64,000 bases of DNA, from the NCBI GenBank assembly GCA_018650845.1, contig JABIFF010000022.1, forward strand, positions 1 through 64,000. The letters are read 5' to 3'. Below, one piece after another: positions 47,888-58,250 of the stretch. The number at the start of each line of letters is the position of its first letter. Positions within the stretch are counted from its first letter, which is position 1. The stretch is from Chloroflexota bacterium. Its GTDB lineage: Bacteria; Chloroflexota; Dehalococcoidia; Lucifugimonadales; Lucifugimonadaceae. The position numbers and the translations under genes were made by a program. The notes beneath the pieces are model-generated. The model did not search any database. It saw only the letters and a list, made by a program, of their open reading frames with translations, and was not told the origin of the DNA.

Positions 47888-48175
47888 GCCGTTACAAGTA
47901 ATGACGGAGATACGATCGATTCCGTTCACCTCTTAAAAGCGAGTCCGGTACGGTGAAAGCGGACATGGGGCCAGAATCGATCATCACTCCCGAACTGTTC
48001 ACTGAACCCCAGCACCAAGCTGGCAACTAGGCTGAACCGTCCCTGCCGAACGTTACATCGGCTCAACTGAGTGTCCCGCTAAGCGAAAGTGAATCGGGAA
48101 ACCAGGGTGGTACCGCGGTATCGTTTTATTTCAAAACGCCCGTCCCTGATCTATTAGGGGCGGGCTTTATTTTTA
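47888..48175 (+). ncRNA. T-box riboswitch upstream of ileS
   Basis: AGCGAGTCCGGTACGGTGAAAGCGGAC element, T-box AGGGTGGTACCGCG (48104-48117), then a terminator hairpin; the downstream gene is ileS. Confidence 0.92.
48138..48175 (+). terminator. T-box intrinsic terminator
   Basis: GCCCGTCCCT (48138-48147) / AGGGGCGGGC (48156-48165) followed by TTTATTTTT. Confidence 0.88.
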
Positions 48176-48254
48176 ACCTGCAAATAAGCCTTCGCCCATC
48201 GATGATTTTGATTCAGCAGGAACGATCGGTGCCGAAGGCACTAAGGAAATAAAC

Positions 48255-51200
48255 GTGGCGAGCCACTTCGATTCGGTAGATCCAAAAGTTGACTTCGTAG
48301 CCAAAGAGGAAGAAATCCTCCAGTGGTGGGAAGACAACGACATCCCCGCCCGCTACCGAGCGTTAAACGACGATAAAGAGAAGAAATTCTCGTTCATCGA
48401 TGGTCCAATCACCGCCAACAACGCCATGGGCGTGCACCACGCTTGGGGCCGAACGTACAAAGACCTATTCCTGCGATTCCGCAACATGCAGGGTTACAAA
48501 CAGCGATTCCAAAACGGATTCGATGGTCAGGGCCTTTGGATCGAAGTCGAAGTCGAAAAAGAGATGGGCTTCAAGTCCAAACGCGACATCGAAGCGTTCG
48601 GCGTAGGCAAATTCGTCGAAGAATGCCGCAAGCGTGTTGATCGCTTCGCCGAGCGAATTTCCAAGCAGTCGCAACGACTCGGCTACTTCATGGATTGGGA
48701 CAATTCCTACCACACGAAGTCTGATGAAAATAACTACACCATCTGGCACTTCCTAAAGACCTGCGCCGACAAAGGCTGGATCTATAAGGGTCGAGACGTA
48801 ATGCCGTGGTGCCCACGCTGCGGAACCGGACTTTCTCAGCACGAGATCGTCACCGAGGGCTATCAGGACATCACCCACGATAGTCCTTATTTGAAATTCC
48901 CTCTCATCGACGACGGCCACGAAGGCGAAAACCTTCTCGTTTGGACCACTACGCCGTGGACTCTCGCAGCCAACGTTGCAGCAGCGGTAAATCCTGAGTA
49001 CACCTACGCCAAGGTCGAAGACCGCGGCTCGGTGATCTATTTCTCGAAATCGCTTCTCGAATCGCTGAAGAAAGACCACGTTCTCACCGACGACGCCAAA
49101 GTTCTAGGCGAAGTTAAAGGTTCTGAACTCGTTGGTCTGCGCTACAAGGCGCCGTTCGATGAACTGCCAGCGCAAGACGAAGTTCGAGATCAGCACCGTG
49201 TGCTGTCTTGGGACGAAGTCGGCGAAGACGAAGGAACCGGAATCGTTCACACGGCTCCCGGTGCTGGTGCCGAAGACTTCAAACTAGGAAACGAGAACGG
49301 CCTTACGCCGATTGCTCCACTTGATCAAAACGGTATCTACAAAGAAGGTTTTGGCGAATTCACCGGCAAATCGGCAGCCGAAGTGAAAGATATGGTCTTC
49401 GACTCGCTCAAGGAAAAGGGCCTACTCGTTCGTGTAAATAAATACACCCACCGATATCCAGTCTGCTGGCGTTGCAGCACCGAGCTCGTGTTCCGATTGG
49501 TCGACGAATGGTTCATCAACATGGACGAAATTCGACCCAAGATGGAAAAAGCCACCAAGGAAATGAACTGGTACCCAGAGTTCGGTAAAGCTCGTGAGCT
49601 CGACTGGCTCAAAAACATGCAGGATTGGATGATCTCGAAGAAGCGGTACTACGGTCTCGCCCTTCCGATCTACGCCTGCGATTGTGGCAATTTCGATGTG
49701 ATGGGATCTCAAGAAGAGCTCAAAGAACGCGCCGTCGAAGGTTGGGATGAATTCGAAGCGAGCGGAGCCTCACCTCACCGACCGTGGGTCGATGGCGTAA
49801 AAATTGCCTGTTCCGACTGTGGAAAAACCGTCGAACGTGTTCAAGACGTTGGAAACGCTTGGCTTGACGCCGGAATCGTTCCATTCTCGACCATCGGCTA
49901 CCAATCCGATCCTGAATACTGGAAAGAATGGTTCCCTGCCGATTGGATCTCCGAAAGCTTCCCAGGTCAGTTCCGAAACTGGTTCTACTCTTTGATCGTT
50001 ATGGCAGCTGTTTTGGAAGATTCACTCCCAGCCAAAAACGTATTCGCTTATGCACTGATGCGTGACGAAAACGGCGAGGAGATGCACAAATCTAAGGGCA
50101 ACGCCATCTGGTTCGAAGAGGCAGCCGACAAGATGGGTGTCGACGTGATGCGCTGGACATACAGCCGTCACAACCCGGCTTCAAACCTCAACTTCGGTTA
50201 CAAAACCGGAGACGAAGTACGACGTCAGTTCGTGATCCCTCTGTGGAACATCTATTCCTTCTTCACGACTTATGCGAACCTCGATAATTGGACTCCAGAC
50301 GACTGCGTAATTCCTTCTTCGTTCGGCTTTACGCCAGACGGTGAACAAAACGCTTTCGAAGCTTGGACTATGCCGGAAGGCGAAGGCTTTTCTGAACTCG
50401 ACCGTTGGATTCTTTCTGAGCTAAACCAACTCATCGACAAGATGACAGTCAACCTCGAAAGTTGGCAGCTTCCATACGCCGCCGGTGGAGTTGAGCAGTT
50501 CGTTGAAGATCTTTCAAATTGGTACGTTCGCAGGTCACGTCGACGCTTCTGGAAGACAGAAGGCGACAAGGACAAGAACGCCGCATACTCAACGCTTTAC
50601 ACGTGCCTGACAACTCTTTCACGACTACTGGCACCGTTTACACCGTTCATCGCCGACATGATGTACCGCAACTTGGTCGCTGAACGCGTCGACGATGCAC
50701 CAGATTCGGTTCACCTCACTTCATGGCCAAAAGCGAACGCATCGTTGGTTGATGAAGATGTGATGAACCAAACCCGCCTCGCAATTCGACTTGCATCGTT
50801 GGGTCGATCAGCACGAGCGCAGTCACGTCTGAAAGTTCGACAGCCACTCGGCGAGTTTGTAGCTGAAGTTCGTCACGATTGGGAGCATTTCGCTCTCGCA
50901 AAAATCGCCAACGTGCTCAAAGAAGAGCTCAACGTGAAGTCGGTGATCGATGCATCTGAAATGGGCGGACTACTCGGATTCGAAATCAAACCTAACTTGC
51001 GAATTCTTGGCCCTAAGTACGGCAAGCAAGTCGGTGAGATTCGAAACGCACTGCAAGCCGCCGATGCCAACGAAATTGCACGTGCTTCTGAAGCTGGAGA
51101 AACGATTTCTATTGGTGGATTTGAACTTGAATCAGACGAAGTTTTGATCGAACGTGTAGCTCTCGACAACTACGCCGTTGCTACCGACGCCGGATATGCC

Positions 51201-51512
51201 GGTGCCGTGTTGACCGTCGTTTCCGACGAGCTCAAAGCCGAAGGCACAGCCCGAGAAGTTGTGCGATTGGTTCAGAACCTGCGAAAGTCGTCAGGACTCG
51301 AAATTTCAGACCGAATCAACCTCTGGATTTCCTGCTCAGACGAGGTGACTGAAGCACTGACTACCCATGCCGACTACATTGGCGAAGAAACCCTCGCCGA
51401 CAACGTCGACATCGGAGCCGTACTAAGCGACGATGCCCAAGGCGTAGCAGCAAGCGACTCCCTCGACCTAGATGACGGCAACAAAGTAACAGTCAACCTA
51501 GAAAAGGCGTAA
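48255..51512 (+). CDS. ileS: Isoleucyl-tRNA synthetase
   Basis: 1085 aa; HHAWGRTYKDLFLRFRNMQGY, WCPRCGTGLSQHE, TTPWTLAAN, MHKSKGNAI. Confidence 0.97.
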   Translation: MASHFDSVDPKVDFVAKEEEILQWWEDNDIPARYRALNDDKEKKFSFIDGPITANNAMGVHHAWGRTYKDLFLRFRNMQGYKQRFQNGFDGQGLWIEVEVEKEMGFKSKRDIEAFGVGKFVEECRKRVDRFAERISKQSQRLGYFMDWDNSYHTKSDENNYTIWHFLKTCADKGWIYKGRDVMPWCPRCGTGLSQHEIVTEGYQDITHDSPYLKFPLIDDGHEGENLLVWTTTPWTLAANVAAAVNPEYTYAKVEDRGSVIYFSKSLLESLKKDHVLTDDAKVLGEVKGSELVGLRYKAPFDELPAQDEVRDQHRVLSWDEVGEDEGTGIVHTAPGAGAEDFKLGNENGLTPIAPLDQNGIYKEGFGEFTGKSAAEVKDMVFDSLKEKGLLVRVNKYTHRYPVCWRCSTELVFRLVDEWFINMDEIRPKMEKATKEMNWYPEFGKARELDWLKNMQDWMISKKRYYGLALPIYACDCGNFDVMGSQEELKERAVEGWDEFEASGASPHRPWVDGVKIACSDCGKTVERVQDVGNAWLDAGIVPFSTIGYQSDPEYWKEWFPADWISESFPGQFRNWFYSLIVMAAVLEDSLPAKNVFAYALMRDENGEEMHKSKGNAIWFEEAADKMGVDVMRWTYSRHNPASNLNFGYKTGDEVRRQFVIPLWNIYSFFTTYANLDNWTPDDCVIPSSFGFTPDGEQNAFEAWTMPEGEGFSELDRWILSELNQLIDKMTVNLESWQLPYAAGGVEQFVEDLSNWYVRRSRRRFWKTEGDKDKNAAYSTLYTCLTTLSRLLAPFTPFIADMMYRNLVAERVDDAPDSVHLTSWPKANASLVDEDVMNQTRLAIRLASLGRSARAQSRLKVRQPLGEFVAEVRHDWEHFALAKIANVLKEELNVKSVIDASEMGGLLGFEIKPNLRILGPKYGKQVGEIRNALQAADANEIARASEAGETISIGGFELESDEVLIERVALDNYAVATDAGYAGAVLTVVSDELKAEGTAREVVRLVQNLRKSSGLEISDRINLWISCSDEVTEALTTHADYIGEETLADNVDIGAVLSDDAQGVAASDSLDLDDGNKVTVNLEKA

Positions 51513-51514
51513 CC

Positions 51515-52492
51515 ATGAAAGCACTACTTCTCTCCGCAGCCGGACCTATCTCCAACCTGAGTGTTGGTGAACTTCCTTTGCCCGAACCCGGACCCAACGA
51601 AATCCGGGTAAAAGTTCACGCCGTTAGCCTCAATCCCGTCGACTACAAAACCGCAGGACGTGGCAACGACGCTTGGAACTACCCGCACGTGCTTGGACTA
51701 GACGTAGCTGGAGTAGTCGACGCAGTCGGATCAGACGTCGAACAATGGAATCCGTTCGACCGCGTTTTCTACCACGGCGATCTCAACAAAGCCGGTGGAT
51801 ACGCCGAATACGCAATCACAACCGCTCACACCACTGCAAGAATCCCTGAAAACGTAAGCTTCGCCGATGCGGCAGCAATTCCGTGCGCCGGCCTAACAGC
51901 CTACGAAGCAGTAGTGCGCCGTTTGGACGTCCAACCCGAGCACACTGTGTGGATGCAGGGCGGTGCTGGCGGCGTAGGCGGCTTTGCGATCCAGATTTGC
52001 AAGAACATAGGCGCAACCGTCATCACGACCGCCTCTGCCCATAATCACGATTTCGTGAAGTCCCTCGGTGCCGATCACGCCATCGACTACAACACTGAAA
52101 ACGTGGTCGAACGCATCATGGAAATCACGAACGGTCTCGGTGTTGACCGTGTTCTCGGAGCTGTCGACGTAAATACCGCCAACGAAGGTGTTGAAGTGCT
52201 CAAGTTCAGGGGTGGAATCGCCTGTGTAGCCGGAATGCCGACCATCGACGACACGACGTTCGCTGGCGCCAAGTCGATCCACAACATCGCCTACGGCGGT
52301 GCTCACCCTTCGACCAACAGAGCCGCACAGGTCGATCTCGCCAGCATGGCAGAAGAGATGATCGCTTTGGTTGCTGATAAAAAGATCGACACCATGATCG
52401 AACAGACCATCACCATGGAAGATATTCCAGAAGGTCTCGCACAGCTCCAAACTCGCCACGTAAAAGGCAAAATCATCGCCGAATTTGCGTAG
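51515..52492 (+). CDS. Zinc-binding-type alcohol dehydrogenase / quinone reductase family protein
   Basis: 325 aa; HVLGLDVAGVVDAVG, MQGGAGGVGGFAIQI, GADHAIDYNTE. Confidence 0.92.
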   Translation: MKALLLSAAGPISNLSVGELPLPEPGPNEIRVKVHAVSLNPVDYKTAGRGNDAWNYPHVLGLDVAGVVDAVGSDVEQWNPFDRVFYHGDLNKAGGYAEYAITTAHTTARIPENVSFADAAAIPCAGLTAYEAVVRRLDVQPEHTVWMQGGAGGVGGFAIQICKNIGATVITTASAHNHDFVKSLGADHAIDYNTENVVERIMEITNGLGVDRVLGAVDVNTANEGVEVLKFRGGIACVAGMPTIDDTTFAGAKSIHNIAYGGAHPSTNRAAQVDLASMAEEMIALVADKKIDTMIEQTITMEDIPEGLAQLQTRHVKGKIIAEFA

Positions 52493-52760
52493 CTAGGTCA
52501 CCCACCTCACGCGTCCCGACCAAAGCGGAGGGACCCGGGGTGGAGCGGTGAAAATTCGCTGAGAAGCCGACAACGTGCAAATGCTCAGACGGTTGTGACC
52601 CGCTCGAAACATCTCTCCATCGCTAGTTAGAACGTGCCATACCCCCCGCCGCACCAGATCCCTCGGCTGCCACTCGGGACGCGAGACGCGATCCCGCCCA
52701 ACACGCCCGCTCACCAAAACGAACCATCAGCGAATCTCCCACGGCATGTAATCATGTGTC

Positions 52761-54068
52761 ATGCCCTCGACAGCTTCGCCAGATAACGACGCCCCAAACC
52801 AAGAATCTAGCGTTCCAGCGACTCGCAAGAGTCTCTGGAAAAATCCTGATTTCCTGAAAATCTGGACCTCCCAGTCGACTTCAAATCTTGGTCGAATGAT
52901 GATGGTCGTTCCTCTTGTCGCCATCCTCATACTCGAAGCACGCCCCTACCAAATGGCGATTCTTGGGGCAGCTACCACTACCGCAGGGCTGGCATTTGGA
53001 CTATTCGCCGGCCCCTGGATCGATCGCTCAAGACGGCGAATCGTTCTCATAATCACCGATTTCGGCTCAGCAGCAACCCTCGCCAGCGTTGCGATCGCTC
53101 ACTTCCTATTCGAACTCCACATCGAACATCTCTACGTCGTAGCGTTCCTGAATGGTTCGTTCGGAATATTCAACGAGGTGGCGCAGCGATCGTACTTGCC
53201 AAGCCTGATCGAAAAAGATCGACTACTCGAAGCCAATTCGAAAATGGCGGCATCCGATTCAGTAGTCGAACAAATCGGATTCAGCGTCGGCGGATTCATC
53301 GCACAGCTAGCTTCAGCCATCGCAGCCAGCATTGTTCAGACGATAACGTTCCTCATCTCAGGACTACTCGTTCTCGCCATTCGCAAACCAGAACCAAAAC
53401 CCGAAACGCCTGAACAGCGACCAAACATCCGGCGTGAAATTCTCGATGGATATCGGTTCATTCTTGGGAATCCAACGCTAAAGCTAATCACTATCAGTGG
53501 CGTTCTGCTCGGAGCTGCAAACGGGATCATCGGAGGCATGATCACCCTGTTCGCCATTTCAGAAATCGGCATTCAGCCGGGCCCACTCGGCATCATCTAC
53601 GGAATCGGTGGCGTGAGTTCGTTCTTCGGCGCTCTATACGCAGCAAGAGTGACCAATAAACTCGGCGTCGGGCCAACCATGGCACTCGGTCTATTCTCGT
53701 ACGGAGTAGTCGGATTTCTAATTCCGCTGGCGCCAAATACGGTCTGGATAGCGATGATCTTTTTCATCATGCCTCAAATATTCGGTGACGGATTCTGGGT
53801 GATGCATGACATCAACAAAACAAGCCTTCAGCAAGCGATCATTCCCACCAACTACTTGGGGCGAGTTATCGGGGCGATGAAAGTATCTGAAAAAGTGGCG
53901 GCCTTGATCGGAGTTTCCATAGCGGGAGTAGTCGCCGAAATATTTGGTCTTCGAGTCGCACTGGCGGGAGGAAGCGTGATCTGGCTAATGGCAGGAGCAA
54001 TCTACTTGCACCCAACCATTCGTTCGATCAAAACGATTCCAGTTTCGACACCAACCGAGAATCAATGA
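52761..54068 (+). CDS. MFS transporter
   Basis: 435 aa; MFS-like hydrophobic profile; FAGPWIDRSRRRIVLIITDF. Confidence 0.9.
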   Translation: MPSTASPDNDAPNQESSVPATRKSLWKNPDFLKIWTSQSTSNLGRMMMVVPLVAILILEARPYQMAILGAATTTAGLAFGLFAGPWIDRSRRRIVLIITDFGSAATLASVAIAHFLFELHIEHLYVVAFLNGSFGIFNEVAQRSYLPSLIEKDRLLEANSKMAASDSVVEQIGFSVGGFIAQLASAIAASIVQTITFLISGLLVLAIRKPEPKPETPEQRPNIRREILDGYRFILGNPTLKLITISGVLLGAANGIIGGMITLFAISEIGIQPGPLGIIYGIGGVSSFFGALYAARVTNKLGVGPTMALGLFSYGVVGFLIPLAPNTVWIAMIFFIMPQIFGDGFWVMHDINKTSLQQAIIPTNYLGRVIGAMKVSEKVAALIGVSIAGVVAEIFGLRVALAGGSVIWLMAGAIYLHPTIRSIKTIPVSTPTENQ

Positions 54069-54071
54069 AAC

Positions 54072-55112
54072 CTAGTCGAGTTCTGATTTCTCGACGGCCG
54101 ATTCATCGTACGAACCAGGATTCCGCATTGCACCCGGCCCCTCAGCCAGTTCACCGTCCTGCGCTCCAGCTGGTACCGGGTTTGGCATACCCGGCAACGA
54201 TGCCGTGCCTCGAATTCGTTCGAGACTTCGTGACAATGAACGGTTCCGCTTCTTCTGTTCGGTTTCAGCCAAATAGAAGGCGTATCGAGAAGTGAGCATT
54301 GCACCCACAAGAAGAATAATCGCCGAAACGTAAACGAAAATCATCAGTACGATGATGGCGCTCACACCACCGTAAATGTTGGTCGCAACACCACTCATGT
54401 TTCGCAGATAGAAAACGAATACCGCTTTAGATATTTCGAAAGCTGCCGCCCCGGCTAGTGCCGTTGGCCAGACTTCCTTGAACCGAAGTTTCGTGTTCGG
54501 CAACCACCAGTAGAGAGTCAAGAACACTGTGAAGGTCAAGACCAACGGAATGAATACCGCAAATCGTTGCCACATAGCAGGATCGCTAATAGGAGCATCA
54601 GGAAGCCAAATCGCCGATAACTCTTGAATGAATGTGATACCTGTCGTGATGATCACGGACGCAAATAAGAGCGTTGCTGCTCCGAACATCAGTGCGATAT
54701 CCATCAAACGTTCGGTCAGGAACGGGCGAGTCTTATTGATGCCCCAAATGACGTTGATGCTTTTTCGGACGGCACTAAATACCTGCTGAGATACCCAGAA
54801 CAGGCCGATGATAGCGACTACACCACCAGCAGTTCGCCCGCCTCTGATGTTGTCGAAGAAGTTTTCGAGAAATACATCATCTGTTTCTGCGAGAACGGGG
54901 ATTTGCTCACGAAGGCCGGCGATGAGATCTTCTTCAAAACCTTCAATTCCCAAGAACAGCGAAAATACTGTGATTAACGCCAGTGAAAGTGGGAAGAGTG
55001 AGAAGAACGCGTAGTACGAAATGGCAGCCGACATATACGGGCCATTTTTCGCAAGAAACTCGTTGAAGTTGCTGGCGACGAATTTGACTATGAGTACGAG
55101 CGCGTTAAACAT
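54072..55112 (-). CDS. YihY/virulence factor BrkB family protein
   Basis: 346 aa; AISYYAFFSLFPLSLALITVFSL, YGGVSAIIVLMIFVYVSAIILLVGA. Confidence 0.9.
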   Translation of the reverse strand: MFNALVLIVKFVASNFNEFLAKNGPYMSAAISYYAFFSLFPLSLALITVFSLFLGIEGFEEDLIAGLREQIPVLAETDDVFLENFFDNIRGGRTAGGVVAIIGLFWVSQQVFSAVRKSINVIWGINKTRPFLTERLMDIALMFGAATLLFASVIITTGITFIQELSAIWLPDAPISDPAMWQRFAVFIPLVLTFTVFLTLYWWLPNTKLRFKEVWPTALAGAAAFEISKAVFVFYLRNMSGVATNIYGGVSAIIVLMIFVYVSAIILLVGAMLTSRYAFYLAETEQKKRNRSLSRSLERIRGTASLPGMPNPVPAGAQDGELAEGPGAMRNPGSYDESAVEKSELD

Positions 55113-55270
55113 TTGGGATCGTATTGTGTCAACGATGGCGCTATTGGTGCAATCGTCACATTAAACGGATTCCAGCTATGAATGCAGCAGCCGACACACG
55201 CTTTCCATGTCCCGACCGAAGCGGAGGGACCTGGGGTGGAGCGGGGTTGCGCCACGCTCAACTGTCCACA

Positions 55271-55320
55271 GTAGAGCTACTTCGTGCTCGTTCGTTATCC
55301 TGAATCGAGTTCAGAATGAC
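55271..55320 (-). repeat. Family B-derived repeat with GCACGAAGTAGCTCTAC tail, inverted copy
   Basis: Reverse complement matches 18638-18687. Confidence 0.8.
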
Positions 55321-55387
55321 GAGGTTCGGCAATAGAGATGACTTGTCTGGTCCTCCCTCCCAGTGTGGGAGGGAGTTAGAGGGTGGG

Positions 55388-55427
55388 AGACTGCGCTGCG
55401 GAGCCGAGTCATTCGATGACGAGCGCG
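55388..55427 (+). repeat. Family D-associated 40-nt module, copy 2
   Basis: AGACTGCGCTGCGGAGCCGAGTCATTCGATGACGAGCGCG, same architecture as 14787-14826. Confidence 0.75.
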
Positions 55428-55438
55428 CCCAACCCAAA

Positions 55439-56476
55439 CTAGCCCAGTTCGCCGGCCCGGAACGCGGTGATGTAGTTCATTGCGAAATCATCTCGACCCT
55501 GCAGCAAATCTAATGCTAGTTTCACGGGCCCAGACTCAAGATCGATATTCAGCGATCGTTCTGCAGAAGTAGTCATCGGATCCACAATTCCAGCGTCTGC
55601 ACCAGCCTCAATCGCCAGATACAAGAACACATCGTTGATAAGTCGACGCTTTGGAATGCCGAACGAAACGTTGCTCATTCCTCCAGCGATGTGAATCTCA
55701 TCACCAAACTCTTTTCGAATGCCCTTCATGGCATCGAAAACGTGGTTTCCATAGTTCGAATCGACCGCAATCGGGAAGATCAGCGGGTCGACGAACAGAT
55801 CAGCCTTCTCCATACCCTTCGAAAGAGCCATCTCGACAATTCGGCCAACGTTCTCAAGCCGTTCGTCAGCCCCGTCGGGCATTCCCACTTCGTTCGATGC
55901 CATCACAACAGCACGAGCATTGTGCTCTAACGCCAGATCAATCGCCTCAGGGCGTTCGAGTGCTATTGAGTTCAACATTGGCCGGCCCTGTGTGCCCTGG
56001 TATGTCTGCAGCCCAACTTCAATAATCTCGGGGTTCGATGAATCGATACTTGGTGGAAGAGTCGAAACCGATTCGATGTACTTCACGAGCCATTCCATCG
56101 AAGCTTTCTGCTCGGGAAGTCGGTACGAAGACTCGTCGACGTTTAGATCGAGGTAGTGCGAACCGGCCTTTGTCTGGCGGTTCACTTCGTACTGGATGTA
56201 CGCCTTGCCTTCTGCCGATTCTTCAGCATCACCGTTCTCACCCTTCCAAATCGCAATTTGAAAGTGCTTCAGGTTGCCCTGTTCGTACGGTTGAGTCTTA
56301 GTGAAATGCTCGGGCACATGAACGAATTTCTGTTCGCCATCGAGCTTGTATTTAACGGCTTCGTGACCATCTTCAAACACGTGACCACGAATACCTCCGC
56401 GCTTCACAACACGGGTAGCGTGGATGTTCTCTCCGATTACAGAAAACTGGTCGGGACTATCGATGACTCTGGACAT
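55439..56476 (-). CDS. Dihydropteroate synthase-like / methyltetrahydrofolate:corrinoid methyltransferase family protein
   Basis: 345 aa; FSVIGENIHATR, YLDLNVDESSY, PSIDSSNPEIIEVGL, GMSNVSFGIPKRRLINDVFL. Confidence 0.82.
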   Translation of the reverse strand: MSRVIDSPDQFSVIGENIHATRVVKRGGIRGHVFEDGHEAVKYKLDGEQKFVHVPEHFTKTQPYEQGNLKHFQIAIWKGENGDAEESAEGKAYIQYEVNRQTKAGSHYLDLNVDESSYRLPEQKASMEWLVKYIESVSTLPPSIDSSNPEIIEVGLQTYQGTQGRPMLNSIALERPEAIDLALEHNARAVVMASNEVGMPDGADERLENVGRIVEMALSKGMEKADLFVDPLIFPIAVDSNYGNHVFDAMKGIRKEFGDEIHIAGGMSNVSFGIPKRRLINDVFLYLAIEAGADAGIVDPMTTSAERSLNIDLESGPVKLALDLLQGRDDFAMNYITAFRAGELG

Positions 56477-56558
56477 TTTTGTACTTTTGAAATTACTCGG
56501 ATCAACGCTGGGTGAACCGGGTAGCTAGAACTTGATAGCGCTAAATAACGACTACGAA

Positions 56559-58250
56559 TTATGCCTTATTGTCGGAATCAGCGGGGTTCTGTTTACCGTG
56601 ATGATCTCGTGCAAGAAATGTGTTTGCCCAAGCTGATGTATTACGAAGCGAAGCATCTCGAAATACAACAGGACGTTGCAGCATTTTTGTCTCGTCCCCA
56701 AAGGGCTTAAGGCGATCGTAAGCACGAATCCAAATGCATTCCTGGTCCAATATTTCGCACTTGCCAGCTTTGGTTCCGCCGCAAGGGCCGTTCCGCTGGC
56801 TTTTCACACACTGCGATTCAGGGCATAGATAGGCAATATCCGGAAGTGAACAATCGCCGCAGTCACGACAGTGGTAAACCGGTACTTTCGAAGCTTGCTC
56901 AAGCACGTGAGCGACGCCTGTTAGCTTCTTGCTCTTCTCGATCTGACCGTATGCAGCCTTACCAGCCTTGAATCCTAAGCTTCCCTCGGTAAAAACTCGA
57001 TCGTGAACAAATTTGCCGACTCGGTACTGCAGCGGAACGCTGAACTTAGCTTTCGTGCGCGAAGATTTCGTCTTCGAAGCTAAATACGACTTACTGACCT
57101 CGTTCGAACTTAGGCCAGCGTTATCGCCCTGCTCGTAGTGATAAAACTCGTCGGGCTGGGCGAAATTAATTTCTTTCGCAAAATCCTTCCAATCGTTCTC
57201 GCCAAACGAATCGGCCATTTCGAGAATGCCCTGAATGCGCTTGAGCTGAGGTCGACCAGAGATATAAGCACCTCGATAGCCAATCCCACGAAGAATCGCT
57301 ATTTGTTTCGCTGCCAACTCAGAGAAGAACGCTCGCCCGCGATCCTTAGATTTAGCCTGCTTATTCGCAATATCACGTAGTTCGTCGGAAACCCAAACAC
57401 CAGGAACACCCCAGCGGTTGAAGAATCGCCCCGCAGGAGCCGTGAGAATAAACACTGAACCAATTAGTGGAACATTGATGTTGTTGTTCTGAACGTACTG
57501 AAATAACTCAGAAGCCTTGCGAGAGTCGTAACCGATCTGAGTAATAGCGAATTTTGCCCCAGTACGAACCTTCAGGGCTAACTTGAAGTACTGAGTCATC
57601 AACTCGCCTTCAAGCTTCTTGAACGGACTTACCGCACAACCGGCGAAGAAATTCGTCTTCTCAAGGCGGTCTTCACGACCAACCGAACCCCACATCTGGT
57701 TCGGCAAACCGTCGTTCATCTGGCTCATCAGTTCAAGCAAACCCACGGAATCGATATCGAATACCGGTTGAGCCTGTCCCTTGAACCCGCCAATCGGATA
57801 ATCACCCGATAAAGCCAAAACATTCGAGAATCCCTGGCTGCCCAGCGCCCACAATCTGCTCTCTACACCGTTGCGGTTGTAGTCCTTGCACGACATGTTG
57901 ATCACAACATCTCGACCCCGAAATAACAGGTCTTGGCCAAGAACTTCGGGCCGTATATGCGGGTTGCCACCGGGATTATCGGTAAGCGAAACAAAGTCGA
58001 CTTGGTCGAATTCCGAAAGCGATTTAGCAAGTTCAGCGGTCTTGCGGGATGCTTCCGCCATAAGAAGGCCGCGCGAAGTCTCGATTTCGACCGCAGTCAA
58101 AAACTTGTCGCTGTTTTCCAGCATTCCACGAAGATTTTGAGAAGTTGAACCCGATGGTTCCAACGTAAATCCTTTGCCTAATATCGCCCGTTCGCCATGC
58201 AAGCCTAACTGCTCACGGTGTCGAAAACACCTACTAATCGCAAGCGTCAC
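56559..58250 (-). CDS. Methylenetetrahydrofolate reductase-like protein with C-terminal MTHFR_C cysteine-rich domain
   Basis: Core starts near MLENSDKFLTAVEIETSRG (start probably about 58124); C-terminal CRDCGDCSLPDIAYLCPESQCVKSQRNGPCGGTKAGKCEI. Confidence 0.85.
   Translation of the reverse strand: MTLAISRCFRHREQLGLHGERAILGKGFTLEPSGSTSQNLRGMLENSDKFLTAVEIETSRGLLMAEASRKTAELAKSLSEFDQVDFVSLTDNPGGNPHIRPEVLGQDLLFRGRDVVINMSCKDYNRNGVESRLWALGSQGFSNVLALSGDYPIGGFKGQAQPVFDIDSVGLLELMSQMNDGLPNQMWGSVGREDRLEKTNFFAGCAVSPFKKLEGELMTQYFKLALKVRTGAKFAITQIGYDSRKASELFQYVQNNNINVPLIGSVFILTAPAGRFFNRWGVPGVWVSDELRDIANKQAKSKDRGRAFFSELAAKQIAILRGIGYRGAYISGRPQLKRIQGILEMADSFGENDWKDFAKEINFAQPDEFYHYEQGDNAGLSSNEVSKSYLASKTKSSRTKAKFSVPLQYRVGKFVHDRVFTEGSLGFKAGKAAYGQIEKSKKLTGVAHVLEQASKVPVYHCRDCGDCSLPDIAYLCPESQCVKSQRNGPCGGTKAGKCEILDQECIWIRAYDRLKPFGDETKMLQRPVVFRDASLRNTSAWANTFLARDHHGKQNPADSDNKA

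Noticed and set aside
51893-52459. 188-aa antisense ORF in the alcohol dehydrogenase-like gene
   Set aside because: Fully embedded in a well-supported gene; composition typical of a complementary-strand artefact.
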